Below are positions 50,243-61,385 of a stretch of 64,000 nucleotides of DNA, piece by piece. This DNA is from Kalaharituber pfeilii (lineage: Eukaryota > Ascomycota > Pezizomycetes > Pezizales > Pezizaceae). The stretch's first letter is position 1, and every line of letters starts with the position of its first letter. Under the pieces are notes generated by a model. It made no database searches, was not told where the DNA came from, and saw only the letters and a list, made by a program, of their open reading frames with translations. Both the position numbers and the translations under genes were made by a program. Where the stretch lies: contig WHUZ01000059.1 of NCBI GenBank assembly GCA_015179045.1, forward strand, positions 1 to 64,000, given 5' to 3'.

Positions 50243-50278
<36 letters not shown>

Positions 50279-50981
50279 GAAGGAAGGAACTTGTGCGGCG
50301 GAATAATATCGATACATGATTTTGCATGTATGCACTGGAGTGCCATAGCCAATATTTGTAATTGAAAAAATATATTTTCCACATTTCGTTTTAGTTGACA
50401 TGTGTTGGAATAGGAAGTGGTGGACATTTGTTCTGGCCATAGGAGGGAGGTGTATGCAAGTTATTGGTGACCCCCCAAAAAAAGTAAAAAGAGGGTACTG
50501 GATAAACTCCAGAGTTGGCCCACATTCGGGGATGGGGGGAGGGGGGCAGTTTTCGAAACAGCGGAGTGTATAGATGGGTTTGGTGTATTTGTTTGTCCAA
50601 AGATCGCCGGGCAGTTTTGGCGGGTCGTTGTTGGCACTGGAACGGTTTCGGGGAGAAGGCAGTCCGTAGAGAGTGCGTTTTTGTGAAGTGTGAGAGTCAC
50701 AGGCTCCTTGATCTTTCCAGCTCTCTCTGGTGACAGGTGAATCGTTCGTCGTGTTTGAGCAAAAGGGCCCTGGGGAAGGAACGGATTCACCGGCTTGCTT
50801 GACTCGAAGCTGAGGAAGAGTACTGTATATTACGTCCCGGAATCTTTTAAAGAACGAAAGATACCTCCATGTTCCGGCTTCAGCGTTTCATATCCATTCT
50901 CTTTATCCTCCCCTAGTTGTCCTCTTCTTCTTCAATCATTCCTCCTTCTCTCTCTCCACCAGCACCGCCCTTCCATCCCCC
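49329..50981. other. 3' flank of DOCK and DPH3 genes, dense homopolymers
   Basis: No gene is seen in 1.65 kb between these converging genes. There are at least seven runs of 17-30 T or A (around 49511, 49590, 49810, 49955, 50051 and 50242 among others), a TG array near 49530 and an AAAAT array near 50160-50185. These probably include the 3' UTRs and polyadenylation sites. Confidence 0.6.
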
Positions 50982-51248
50982 TCATGCCATCACCTCCGCC
51001 ACCCCCGCCTTCTGTAGCCCCATCCCAATGCGCTCCAAATCCCCCGCCAAATCCACCGGCTCGAAAATGACCCTAATCTGCAGACTGCAGCTCGGGCACG
51101 TCGCGATGTCCATCCCGTCCACCAGGTCGTGTATCAGGATCTCGAACCTGTCGCCGCAGGGGCACGGGTAGTGGTAGATTTGCAGCGTCGGGTCGAAGGT
51201 CATGTCCTCGATCTCGATTTGGTCGTAGATGTTTTCTTCGTCGGCCAT
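50982..51248 (-). CDS. DPH3: Dph3/Kti11, CSL zinc-finger diphthamide biosynthesis protein
   Basis: Small iron/zinc electron carrier needed for diphthamide formation on EF2 (with Dph1-Dph2) and for Elongator-dependent tRNA wobble uridine modification. Intronless, 88 aa. Diagnostic sequence: YDQIEIEDMTFDPTLQIYHY, then YPCPCGDRFEI (CxC pair), and DIATCPSCSLQIRVIF (CxxC pair followed by SLQIRV), the four metal-binding Cys of the CSL zinc finger. Length matches the family (about 80-90 aa). It sits 250 bp from the divergent MRS6 start. Confidence 0.95.
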   Translation of the reverse strand: MADEENIYDQIEIEDMTFDPTLQIYHYPCPCGDRFEILIHDLVDGMDIATCPSCSLQIRVIFEPVDLAGDLERIGMGLQKAGVAEVMA

Positions 51249-51498
51249 CTTTTGGAGCGGTGCTGCAGAGCAGGTGCTGTGCTTTGTTGGATGCCGCTGG
51301 TCCAGGTGTATTCAGTATGACGGTTCGGGAATGAGAAGGTGGAGGAGAGGAAGAACGAAACAGGATCTCGGGCTTACTCATAAATTCTTTCTAGGTGTGT
51401 GTGTGTTGCCCCACCATTCACGTGCTCACAGCTTACCCTGCGTCAGACAGCAACCTGTGAGGCTCTCCAACAGCATCTCGACAGCCCACCCGCACGCC
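51249..51498. promoter_or_regulatory. 250-bp bidirectional promoter of DPH3 (-) and MRS6 (+)
   Basis: The coding starts of two divergent housekeeping genes are only 250 bp apart, so they must share this spacer for promoter elements. It contains a short TG run (about 51396-51405). No TATA box of clear quality is visible in either direction. Confidence 0.5.
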
Positions 51499-53655
51499 AT
51501 GCCGCCACCAGTGCCCTTCGAGCCCCTCCCCGACGAACCCTGGGACGTGCTTATTGCTGGGACTGGGCTGAAGCAGTCTCTGCTCGCATGGTACGTACAC
51601 ATCATTGCCACATCTCCCGGGTCTGTCCGTCGCTAACTCACCCCCGCCAGCGCCCTCTCCCGCGCCAATAAAAAAGTGCTACAAGTCGACGCCAACACCT
51701 TCTACGGCTCCTCCGAGACCTGCTTCTCACACCTCCGTGAAGCCGAGGAATGGATATCTCTCGTCTCACGGCACGGGTTCTCTCCCTATGCCATTCCGAA
51801 TTCCAGCCTCGACTCTAACACTACGGCCACCACCACCTCCCTCTCCTCCCGCCGCGCTTGCCCCCTCCCTTTCTCCCACGCAAAAACATGGTCCAAACCG
51901 GGCTTTCTCCCGCCAGAGAAGGGATACGCGGCTGGAAGGGGATATATACTCACGCTTTCTCCGACAGTGATGTACTGGTTCGACCCGCTGCTGAATTTAC
52001 TCCGTGAGGTGGACATGACAGGGCAATTTCTTTGGCAAGCGGTGGGAGCGTGGTGGGTACTTGAAGAGGAAAACTGGGTGCAAGAAGAGGCGAGGGAGGA
52101 GGAGGAGATGCTGAAAGAAAGGGGTATGGCTGGAGCAGTAGGAGATGCAGTTACAGGAGTGGGAGTAAGAATCGCGAGGGCGGGGATGAAGAAGGGGGGG
52201 TGGAATAAGGGGAGGAAAAGGGATACCGCGGCGAGTACAGGGGATGCTTCTACTGCTGCTGCTACTGCTACGGGACCTGGGGAGTCGAGTACGCCCTTAC
52301 AAGATTCATCATCGTCATCACCACTGCAACCCCAGCCTTCCTCTACGTCAACTACCAGCCTCCGTACGATCCCCCCCACCCCCTCTACAAATTTCATCCT
52401 CAAAGAAACCGCCTGCACGTTTGAAGACATTGCCTGGGACCCTACCCTCACCAATACCCACCGCACAACCCTCGCCTCTTTCCTCCGCTACATCCAATCT
52501 TACCAGGTTTCAGACTCTACCTCTGTCACTACTCTCCACACCCTCCTCACGACCACCTTCCCTCTGCCCCCGCGCCTCCGCGCACACATCCACGCACTTA
52601 CTCTTCTCCCCACCCCACCCCACTCCACCCCTTGCTCCATTGCTATTCCTCGTTTGAAACGCCATCTTGCTTCCTTAGGCCGCATTCCTGACGCTAGATC
52701 CGCCGCGGGCTTATTTGTCGGCTACGGCGGTAGCGCGGAAATGTGCCAGGTGTTTTCGCGCGGGGGGGCAGTGGCGGGGGCGGTGAACGTGCTTGGGCGC
52801 GGAGTAGTCCGGGTGCATTGTCCACCCTTTCCTTCCTCAGAAGTACAAAAACGGAAATGGGAGGTTGAGCTAGAGTCAGGAGAGGTAGTGAGAGTGCCGT
52901 GGGTCGTTGGCGGCGAGTGGGATCTACCAGATCCTAACTTCAACCAGTCATCTCCCTCTCCACTTTCGACGGCAATGGCCCGCGGCGTCTACATCATCAA
53001 CCATCCTCTCCCCGCTCTCTTTAACCCAAAATACCCTGATGAGCGCATCTCACCCGGCGGATGCATCGCCGCGGTCTTCTCCCCTGCCACTTTGACAAAC
53101 TTAAGCGAAACTGCAGACTCGAGCCCGAACCCAGTCTACCTCCATCCCCGTGCCTCTTCTCAAGGCGAATGTCCTATGGGAAAATCTCTCATCTACGCAT
53201 CCCAACTTCTGCCCCCACCATCTGGTGTTGCTGATGCCCCCGCATGGGATGGGGCCGTGGAGACGGGGTATCGAGCGCTCGACGATGCCGTTGGTCGGGT
53301 GCTGGGGCGGCTAGGCGTTGAAGGTGAAGGTGAAGAGGGAGTCGTGTATAAGCTTTTGTATACGCAATATGCTTCCTCCGGCCACGATGGGAAGGGGCAG
53401 CCGGTCCCAGAGGGACTGGAAGTGCTGAGAGATCTGGAACTGGATATGACGTTTCCGCTGGTGGATGCGGATGTAGGGAAAGTTGGGGTTGTGGAGGAAG
53501 TGGTGGGGGTCTACGGAAGAATTTTGGAGAGTGACGGGGATGGGGATGGAGATGGGGACGTGGAGGAGAGGAGAAGGAAAATCAAAGAGGGGTTTATGCA
53601 AGTGAGCGAGGATGTGAGGAGGTTGATGAGGGAGGGGCGAGAGGAGGAGATGTAG
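51499..53655 (+). CDS. MRS6: Rab escort protein Mrs6 (GDI/REP superfamily)
   Basis: REP presents newly made Rab GTPases to geranylgeranyl transferase II and delivers them to membranes; essential in yeast. Exons 51499-51590 and 51651-53655 (698 aa), 60-nt intron with GTACGT donor. The junction restores LLACALSRANKKVLQVD. Features: WDVLIAGTGLKQSLLA (GDI-type dinucleotide-fold GxGL motif, residues 15-30), TFYGSSETCFS (sequence-conserved region 1), FLPPEKGYAAGRGYILTLSP, ETACTFEDIAWDP, and GYGGSAEMCQVFSRGGAVAGAV (region 3B with the FSR motif). A Ser/Thr/Pro-rich insertion (residues ~190-245) and an acidic C-terminal tail with GDGDGD repeats separate it from the shorter RabGDI proteins (~450 aa), supporting REP over GDI. 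Confidence 0.92.
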
Positions 53656-56126
53656 GTGGGATGGGTGAGTAATGGTGAGGAGATGGGGAGAACGAGTGTG
53701 GAGTTTGGAAATACTGAATGCGAGGCAGAGGCTGAACAATACACAAACGTTAAGTAGATTTCGATCAATGAGACTAGAATGATTCGATTATATTATGATG
53801 AAGTACTTTTGTTCTTGAAGTTATTTAGTTGCTGCTTATTAATGTACACCTTGCTACGTATACTAAGCATATAAATATGTAATTAAGGGCACGCATTGAC
53901 GCTGCATCGTGAATATATGGAAAAGAAAAAAATTGATCACGGAATTCAGTATATACGTGTATTATATCTAATAAGTATAAAATTTTTCCTCTTCTTGGCG
54001 TGACACTGGAAGTTTTCCGACTGGATAAGAAAGTGAAGCCTGGAGTTCATCCGATTTGATAATTCGTATACTCTAGCATAAGTATTTTTTTAGATAAGTA
54101 TAAAATTTAAATAAGTATATAATTCTTCCTTCATGCGACTATCCCTTTCTCAGTAATAAAAGTGAAGCCTGGAGTTCATCCGGTTCGGTTCCAAAAAGTA
54201 AATAGATAATCTTTTACTAATACAGTATGGCTATAGTATTTCTTGATTTCGACTCTTAATCTCTTGAAATATAAAAATTTTTCAGGCCGTTTCTCAGAGT
54301 ACATATAAGGCTAGTCTATACTACAGGATTAGCAAATAAATTTCTATTACTAATATATCTAACATATTCTCCAACCTTCGGCTAGCCCACTCCGTTCAAA
54401 GCCAGTAAACTATTTCTTAGCTGAATTACCTTCTACTTCTTCTTATATCCATTATTTCTTCTCTAAGTTTCTCTAGCACTACTAGGTTCTTTTCGTTTCT
54501 CTAGAGCTACTCCAGCTCAGCGTACTTGAATACTATGAGTTCAGTACTTTACGCCTTCCTATAGGTGTATTACACCTCCTTTTTACTGACCTTCCATTTC
54601 TAGAACTACCTGCTGCTCACTACTCATTACTTACTTTGACTAGATTGAAGCAACTACCTATCTATCTTATACAGTATACACTATTATATATTTTCCAATC
54701 TTTAGCTAGCTCAGTTTAGTTCTAGTTCGCAGCCAAATATAATTTGTAGGTGCTCTCCTAGTCTACTTCACAAGTATATTGTTTCTAGTCTCAGTTTATT
54801 CTTTTTCCTTCTTTTTTTTTTGGGCACTAACTCCTGATATAGTCTATTTTTCAGTGGTCTGCCTATTATACTTGAGACTCCACCATCCCACATAGTAGCT
54901 TTCATGCCTACCTATCAGAATCTAAACCGGCCCCAGTTTGCCAAGGCCAGGTAAAACAGCATACATATACTAGATGTGAAATGACGAAGCAAATAATTGA
55001 CGGCGCCTCTGTCGTGAAGTCCTTTATAGACATATAGAAAACCATGTCGTTATCACGAGCATGAGTTGGCTATCCTTACTTATGTAGGAGGTCACACAAT
55101 GCAAGGATGTGTTAGAACAAAGCAACAGCAGCGACAACAGAACAAAGGTGACAATGGTGACAACAAAACAAAGCCACAATATCTCTCTAGCTTATGCCTC
55201 TTTCCGGCCAATGTCTCTCAATAGCCTGTCAGTTATGGGACCATCCGTGTGCGTCAACTGTGAAATTGGACCCAGGCAGGAACAACTGGTGGTGGTTCAA
55301 CCTCGTCAATGAATCTTCGCTTTTTTGTAAAGTCAAACGTTATTCTAGCCTCCCAGTTGAACAACAAGTTTCATCAATATATCCTTTTCAGCGTCGGTTA
55401 AACTGTCTCCAATCCTGAGTTTTTTCTACTCGCTCAGGCGTAAGCTTGATCCCCTTGGTATGGACGAGCAAATTGGCGTTATCCATTGTAAATATTGCGA
55501 TTCGAGCTCAGGCCCGAGCCCCCACTTTCCTTGTGTATCAGCTCATTTCGATTTTCTAAAAACTCTGCCAATATTCCTTCAGGACCATATGTAGTGAGGA
55601 GGCCATACTATTCCCAATACTGCTCAAATTGCTGAATTTTTTCGTCGATTTGTGCAAACTTGTACTGTTTATAAGCTTATTTTATCTTATGATCGTAAGC
55701 AGTCTTGCCTTGATGTTGTAAGTAATATATCTTGGAGCCGTCACCAACCAGGGCCCCGGCTCTTAAGCTGTTTGTGCCACGGTGAGATGTTAACGTGTTT
55801 GCAATTAAAAAAAAAAAAAAAAAAAAAAAGTGAAACTGGTAAAAGCTCGCTATTTTAGCGAATTTTCACTCTCAAATAACAGGATGTTTCAATTGATTTA
55901 ACTAAGACTAATTTTATTAACTATCAATAGCACTTATGACGGGGTATGTATAGAAAAAATTACAATTGCGATATTCATTCTCTCAGGGTAACGCCACCCA
56001 CCCTCTCCACCACCCTTCAAACCCATCATGACATATCTGCCCCGCCCCTTCTTTCCTTTCCCCTTCGGCCTGCCTCCTCCCCCGTTCGGCCGTCCCCTTC
56101 CCCCTATCCCGTCACCATGCAGCCCA
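53656..56126. other. AT-rich, repeat-derived gene-free interval
   Basis: No supported gene. The stretch from about 53970 to 54900 is AT-rich and pyrimidine-biased, with internal direct repeats (annotated separately) and loosely repeated phrases such as TTCTCTAG and GCTAGC(C/T)CA near 54370 and 54700, typical of eroded transposon sequence. A 23-base A run lies near 55807-55829. I could not identify a transposase or reverse-transcriptase frame. Confidence 0.5.
54030..54182 (+). repeat. 24-bp direct repeat pair, 129 bp apart
   Basis: AAAGTGAAGCCTGGAGTTCA followed by TCCG occurs at 54030-54053 and again at 54159-54182. Related ATAAGTATA(A/T)AATT phrases precede each copy (about 53975, 54097, 54112). 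The pattern suggests a tandemly duplicated segment of about 130 bp inside a degenerate element. Confidence 0.75.
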
Positions 56127-56552
56127 TCAGCTACCACAAGTGCAGATGGAAATACACACCGCCTCACAGCACCCCACGCATGCCGCAAACGACGCCGAGC
56201 AGCACGTGTTTAAAAAGTGCATACAATCCGCGCCGTAATAATGTCCGCCCCCTGCCGAGTATGCTTTTGTGTGGCTGGCTTTCTTTGATTGCTTTTCTTT
56301 CTTGTTGTTGTCGTTGTTGTTGTTGGGTTTTTCTAGTACGGGGAAGGAGTTGGTGGTGGAAGGTTTGGTGCCTGGCATGGACATGGGTGCGATGGAGGGG
56401 GGTGCGATGGAGGGGGGTGCGGTGAGGGGGGTGGGGTAGGCGGCGGTGGGAGGAGGGGCGGGAGGCATGGTGTGGGAGGGTATCCAGTAGGCGGGTTGGG
56501 GAGCTATTGGTCCAGTGTTTGGTTTTGATGCCGTGGGTGCGTTGAAGGACAT
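56127..56552 (-). CDS. Pro-rich protein with C-terminal Cys cluster (CYSTM-like), hypothetical
   Basis: Open frame of 141 codons. It begins MSFNAPTASKPNTGPI, continues with Pro-rich repeats (PPAPPPTAAYPTPLTAPP; tandem APPSI units), an Asn/Lys-rich stretch, then GGGHYYGADCMHFLNTCC and ending CVGCCEAVCISICTC-GS. The GADC start and the cluster of eight or so Cys in the last 35 residues resemble the cysteine-rich tail of CYSTM-type small proteins, which are membrane-anchored and often stress-linked (family resemblance by eye only). The segment from a GTAC at about 56339 to an acceptor ending GGCAG could alternatively be an in-frame intron. The neighbourhood is gene-poor. Confidence 0.55.
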   Translation of the reverse strand: MSFNAPTASKPNTGPIAPQPAYWIPSHTMPPAPPPTAAYPTPLTAPPSIAPPSIAPMSMPGTKPSTTNSFPVLEKPNNNNDNNKKEKQSKKASHTKAYSAGGGHYYGADCMHFLNTCCSASFAACVGCCEAVCISICTCGS

Positions 56553-58642
56553 TTTGATGGAGTTCGACAGATGGGATGTGTGTATATGTATATGGATATG
56601 TCGATCCGAACTTTAAACGCGAGCTTTGTGTCAGGTTTCGGTAACTGCCGCGCGGTAGCTGTGATGGCTGCGATAGGGATATGCTTGAGAGTGTCTGAAC
56701 CAGACTACCGGAACAGGAGGTATATAAAGTTTGAGTGCAGTAGCGTCAAGTGGCGAAAACTTTCTCAATCTGAGACAGAAGCTCAACTCTCCAACGTAGA
56801 TTTGTTGATGTCCAAGATACACACGATGAATTGCGGTCTAGTGAAAATCGCCTCTTTACCTTAGTTAAAAATCTCCGGTCAGATCAGCTTGTCCCAAGTA
56901 ATATCTTGCTTCTTCCCTCAATTGTCGCGGTTGTTGCCCAAGTGTTACAAAAGCAAAGACTCTTGCTCATGCGTTTAAAATTCCAGATTGCGCGGTTGAA
57001 GCGCTCGCGGTTGTCTTTAAAGGAATGTGCTTATCGAGACTGCCTATATGCACCCCCGTTGTCCGCAATGTTCAAGTGCAGTTAGGCTTCATGTATTGAA
57101 TACTTGTACATGCAGCATCTATCTCGTTCCCTCCGGTTATCGATTTGCTTATTCGTTAAATACCCCCTTGTCTTTTTCGCCCACAGCCTTGATTTTGGTC
57201 CTTGTCTATGGAATGCGATGGCGATCTTCGCTCATCTAGCTGGAGAAAGCAAGGGCCGAAGGAGGATTAAGAGATGATCAAGCGTCCTTGTTTTGATTAT
57301 TGGTAAACTTGGTGTCGGTTACCAAGTGAAACTTAGCGTAACCTGCTGTTGAAGTATTAAACCCACTGGTTAATCAATGAAATCGATATGACGGAAGCTG
57401 ATCAGCAAAGAAATGAAAGAAGAAAACCGCTTAAATACAAGCGCACCATAGTAACAAGACAGGTAGTGTATATATGAACGGCATATAATTACTTGTTTTG
57501 TATTAACCTATTCTCTCCTTTGTACACCTCGAAGGGGCCTGAGACTAACGCTTAGAGTGGCTATGCTAACGTGTTTCTCAGATGTTTAGCGCACAAACTC
57601 AATTCATTCCTAGGTACTCTACTACTTAAGTATTCTCCGATCGAACCTTAATCTGGTTGGCACATCGAACCTCCGTCTTACTGTTGCAGCAAGCGGGGAA
57701 CTGCGAAAGCGCACAAAGGGGATGCTCAGTTAACTGCACCTATTTCAAGCAAACTTTAGAAGTTTCCGGTGTGATGCAGCGCGGCCCTACACCGAGAAAA
57801 CCTTACCTTCCCAGGGCAAGGTGTTGGGCGCAAGGATACAAGCTCTGCAGGTTAACCAGCGCGTACTGGCGCGTTGTTGCAGCCCTTAATTTGTGTGTGG
57901 GGGTTATTTTGCTTAAACTAGTAACGTTGGCTTTGGGACTGCGGTATAAAAGGAAGCTTGAAACGGCGTGGGAACTTTACATGAAACACTTCAATTATCA
58001 CGAGCCCTCGCCAATGCAATATGCAGACATCCGAACTTTCATTACAGTATGATATCCCATGTATGTACTTGGGTGAAATCTTGGCTCATCCGACGCCAGT
58101 GAGGGTCAGGACCGAATTTGTCTTGCCATTGGCTGGAGTGCTCCTCCAGATATCTGTGCACCCAATGAAATTCTGGATAAAGTGACTGCAGTAGTTCTTC
58201 GGTTCATCAAACTGGTATCGAATTAGGCAAGGTTTGACCCACCCATGGGATATATATAGCTTGTATCTGACTCGAAAGTTGGCACATCTCTGGATAGTTA
58301 CATATATATAGGTAGATATGTATAAACCACAGGAATTACTTCAGATGCATGCTAATTGTACTCGAGAGCGTTACTTCTTGCGCTATGTAGAAGCTAGAAG
58401 GGGGCAAGTGCAAGTATATGGGAGCCCAATTACATATCTCAGGCTGGGAACGAGAATATGAGAGACTTTAATTTAACCCCGCCTGCTCTGCACATATCGA
58501 TACTCTTGATTGCATTTTTATAGATGGGCAGAAATAGAATAGATGTAAAAAGGTTGAGTGTTGTCACAGAGATACATACACCGGTTGATGTACATGACAT
58601 GCATAGCATCCAAGATTTGGTACCACTTTATCTGACATACAT
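56553..58642. other. Gene-free interval
   Basis: About 2.1 kb with no supported gene. A frame of 131 codons at 57657-58052 has no ATG at its start and no recognisable motif. No tRNA cloverleaf or repeat was recognised here. Confidence 0.45.
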
Positions 58643-59450
58643 ACAGTCTACCCTTGCTATACTGGACCTCGCTATACCGGAAACCTTGCTATACCGGACG
58701 CCCTAACAATTCCGGACCGGACAGAAACCTCCAGACAAGTACCCCCCTGTCTCCATACAAATAATATATGCACTACTGGATACACTAATACTAATACATC
58801 TTAGACTACCCCATTTCACACTTGGCTGCCATCACGGCTGCAACCATAGCTGCCACTGCTTCTGCTATCATGGCTGCTACCACTGCTACCATCACTTGCT
58901 ACAATGTTGTTCAAGTGCTGGAAACTGGGCTTCTTTTTACATGTATGATCATTTCCAAGATTAATTGCTAATCACTTATCACTTTGCTTCAAAAATATTT
59001 GATTAAGTAAATACAACTATTGGTTGGCCTAAATTAATATATGAGATACTGGGAATATCAAAGTTAAGTTAGAGTACAGCAATCTTACCAATTCATCTCG
59101 AAAATGTTTACCAAATTCACTCAACTTTCCTTTAGTTCTAGTTGACATTTACATATTTGATGCTTCTCAAGTACACTTTAGGCCCGATGTTTTTCTAGAT
59201 TTTTGTGAGCAACGCATATTGATGTCTTTGACTGGGTATGTGAACAAGTTGATGTTTACTTTGTTCATTTCCTGTTTTAGTAATTATTTGAATCTACAAA
59301 AATTTATCACCCCCTGTCTGCCAAGCATTTTATTCTATACCGGAAACTTGCTATACCGGAACCTTGCTATACCGGAACCTTGTTATACCGGAACCTTGCT
59401 ATACCGGACGAAAAGTGCCAGCTTTTTATCCGATAGCAAGGTTAGACTGT
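58643..59450. mobile_element. Tc1/mariner/pogo-like relic with ACAGTCTA terminal inverted repeats
   Basis: The left end ACAGTCTACCCTTGCTATAC and the reverse-complemented right end ACAGTCTAACCTTGCTATC form matching terminal repeats 808 bp apart. Both ends carry arrays of a TTGCTATACCGGAACC-type unit (58653-58700 and 59335-59408). CTATACCGGA-rich termini are seen in fungal pogo/Fot1-type elements (recalled, not searched). The interior is AT-rich with no intact transposase. Confidence 0.65.
59335..59408 (+). repeat. 16-bp tandem repeat (TTGCTATACCGGAACC)
   Basis: About four and a half copies of TTGCTATACCGGAACC in tandem with single-base variants (GTTATACC, GGAAAC). A shorter, related cluster lies at the other end of the same element (58653-58700). 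Confidence 0.85.
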
Positions 59451-59594
59451 CAACTTAAGGTTCATCCCACTACTTAGCGCTCCGAGGGTATCCCACAAGG
59501 TATGCATATCATACCGTCTGATTTCGAACTTTAGAACCTGGCGCTAAACGGTTGACATGTAGATGAGCCGCATTGCATACATGGATGAGTACTA

Positions 59595-59679
59595 GCTAGT
59601 TTCAAAGGTATTAGGACACGTGACTAATCCATATTATGCACCATATTAGTCAGGCGTCCGAAGACTTTTTGAAACTGGT
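59595..59679. mobile_element. 85-bp palindromic TA-flanked mini-element
   Basis: The two halves are imperfect inverted repeats: GCTAGTTTCAAAGGTATTAG and the rest on the left, and on the complement of the right ACCAGTTTCAAAAAGTCTTC. The element is bounded by TA on both sides (59593-59594, 59680-59681). The inner core AAAGTCTT(C)GGAC matches Tc1/mariner-type termini. It is best read as a transposon reduced to its two ends. Confidence 0.65.
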
Positions 59680-59694
59680 TATGATAGTATAGTG

Positions 59695-60413
59695 ACCCGT
59701 CAAAAGTCTTGGGGATTAGGCTTGCATGATACACTGGTGCCTTCCGCTAAGGATTTATGTGAAATTCAAACCAAATTTTACCAGGGTACATTTCCACTGC
59801 AAGCAGGGGGTAGTTTCTCTAAGCACTTGGACGTGAGTAAATAATAAATCAAGAAAACTTTTTGTTTATGCAGACATTAACACCTTAAATGCAGAAATTA
59901 TGAGCCAGTGAACAAGCTGTCAATCTCACCACAAAAGACAACAGGAGCTCTCAAGCACCAAGAGAGCACTAGGTCTTAAGAAATAGCAGTCAGGTATTAA
60001 TGTATCTGAAAAGTGAAAGAGTAGAGGAGGCTGAACTGTCGGAGTGAAAATTTCTAGTTAGAGCATAAGAATGCATTACTGGATATTACATATGCAAGCA
60101 GGAATAGGTGCGAATGATGCAATTGTGAATTTAAAGATCCTCTATATGGTATAGTTATTGTAGACTATGCTACTTCAGCAGTAGTGTACTCTAACTAACT
60201 GCCTTTGAAATTTATTGTTTAGTGTTTATTCAAGTGAGTATTTTGAAAGGTGGGGGGGGTACCCCTCTCTCAAAAAATTGTTTCGAACGCTCTACCAAAC
60301 AATAAAACAGGGATACAGACCCCGGTTTTATTTCAAAGCAGGGGTTTGAATTTCACATAAATCCTTAGCGGAAGGCACCCACTTACCCCAATATTGCAAG
60401 ACTTTTTACGCTT
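59695..60413. mobile_element. ~720-bp element with 36-bp perfect subterminal inverted repeat
   Basis: CGTCAAAAGTCTTGGGG at the left end and CGTAAAAAGTCTTGCAA on the complement of the right end mark the termini. A perfect 36-bp inverted repeat lies just inside (59737-59772 and 60343-60378, beginning GTGCCTTCCGCTAAGG). The interior has no long open frame. Non-autonomous Tc1/mariner-type element (inference). Confidence 0.7.
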
Positions 60414-60514
60414 AAGACTGACATGGGTAGGAAAGAATATCGTTCCAGGTTCAGTAGTAGATTTCAACCTTCTATCATAGCGCGAGGTTCTACAATTCGA
60501 AATAATACAGTACG

Positions 60515-60768
60515 TAATGTGAAGCCGTGTCCAAAAAGTCTTGGCCGCTCACTAGATATATGCAATAAAATCTTACACTTGATATGACCGCCCTTCGCAT
60601 CAATGACTGCCTCAAGCTTCTCTAGTCCTCTGATCATTCCGCTGGTATTGCTGATCTTTCTATAGCTTATTCGGACTGTCACGCCGTTCAGTGGTGCAAT
60701 TGATGCTGAACTGGCGTAGGGGGTTTACATGCTAGCTGACGTGCTAAGCTTTTCGGACACGACTGTAC
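60515..60768 (-). mobile_element. Truncated Tc1/mariner transposon with transposase C-terminus
   Basis: The left boundary carries GCCGTGTCCAAAAAGTCTTG and the right boundary, complemented, CAGTCGTGTCCGAAAAGCTT, matching Tc1-type termini. On the minus strand between them, LEKLEAVIDAKGGHIKC (about 60630-60580) matches the conserved last residues of Tc1/mariner transposases, which end just before the terminal repeat. The catalytic DDE/D domain is absent, so it is a dead fragment. Confidence 0.7.
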
Positions 60769-61385
60769 TAATATATTTGCAACATATTACTATATCCGAA
60801 TTACAATCTTCTCACGATTATTTAGTTTTGAGATGTCGAGGCGCTTGGATAAGGAAATACTTACTGGCGACGCTCATTTTGCAAGACCAGTCCCCAATGA
60901 TGCCTTCCTCCATTTCTTCAAGTTGAGTGCGGCTACTTAGTTACACGGCTTGCGAGGGTACATGTGCACGCGGTCTTCATCGACCGGGGATGTCACCATA
61001 TACTTTATTGGCATATTGTTACTTACATTCTATAGGTATTACCTTCTTCACCACCCGGCCGGCTAATAGCAATTCCTCCTGCTTTCCAGGGAGCGCAGAA
61101 GAACAGATAGTGCAGGATGAAGTTAGCCCAGACGCAGGAAGAAGTCGGGCCAAACTCATAGAGGTACTCCAAACATAGAATATCTTTAGTATGTCCATAT
61201 CATTTCAATATCACAAATAACTCTAATTATTCACCCCAGCCATCCAGTTGCCCTTCTCAACTGCCCGTAAACTGACACATGCATGCATTAATGAAATTTC
61301 CAGCTCATCCTGCCCAAACTCCTAGCTACATAAATCCCCAAACACGCATCAACACGGCCCGTGATAGCATTCCTCAAAGCTAAGC

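Noticed and set aside
57657..58052. 131-codon + strand frame
   Set aside because: No ATG at its start, no motif, and surrounding sequence shows no splice-compatible partner.
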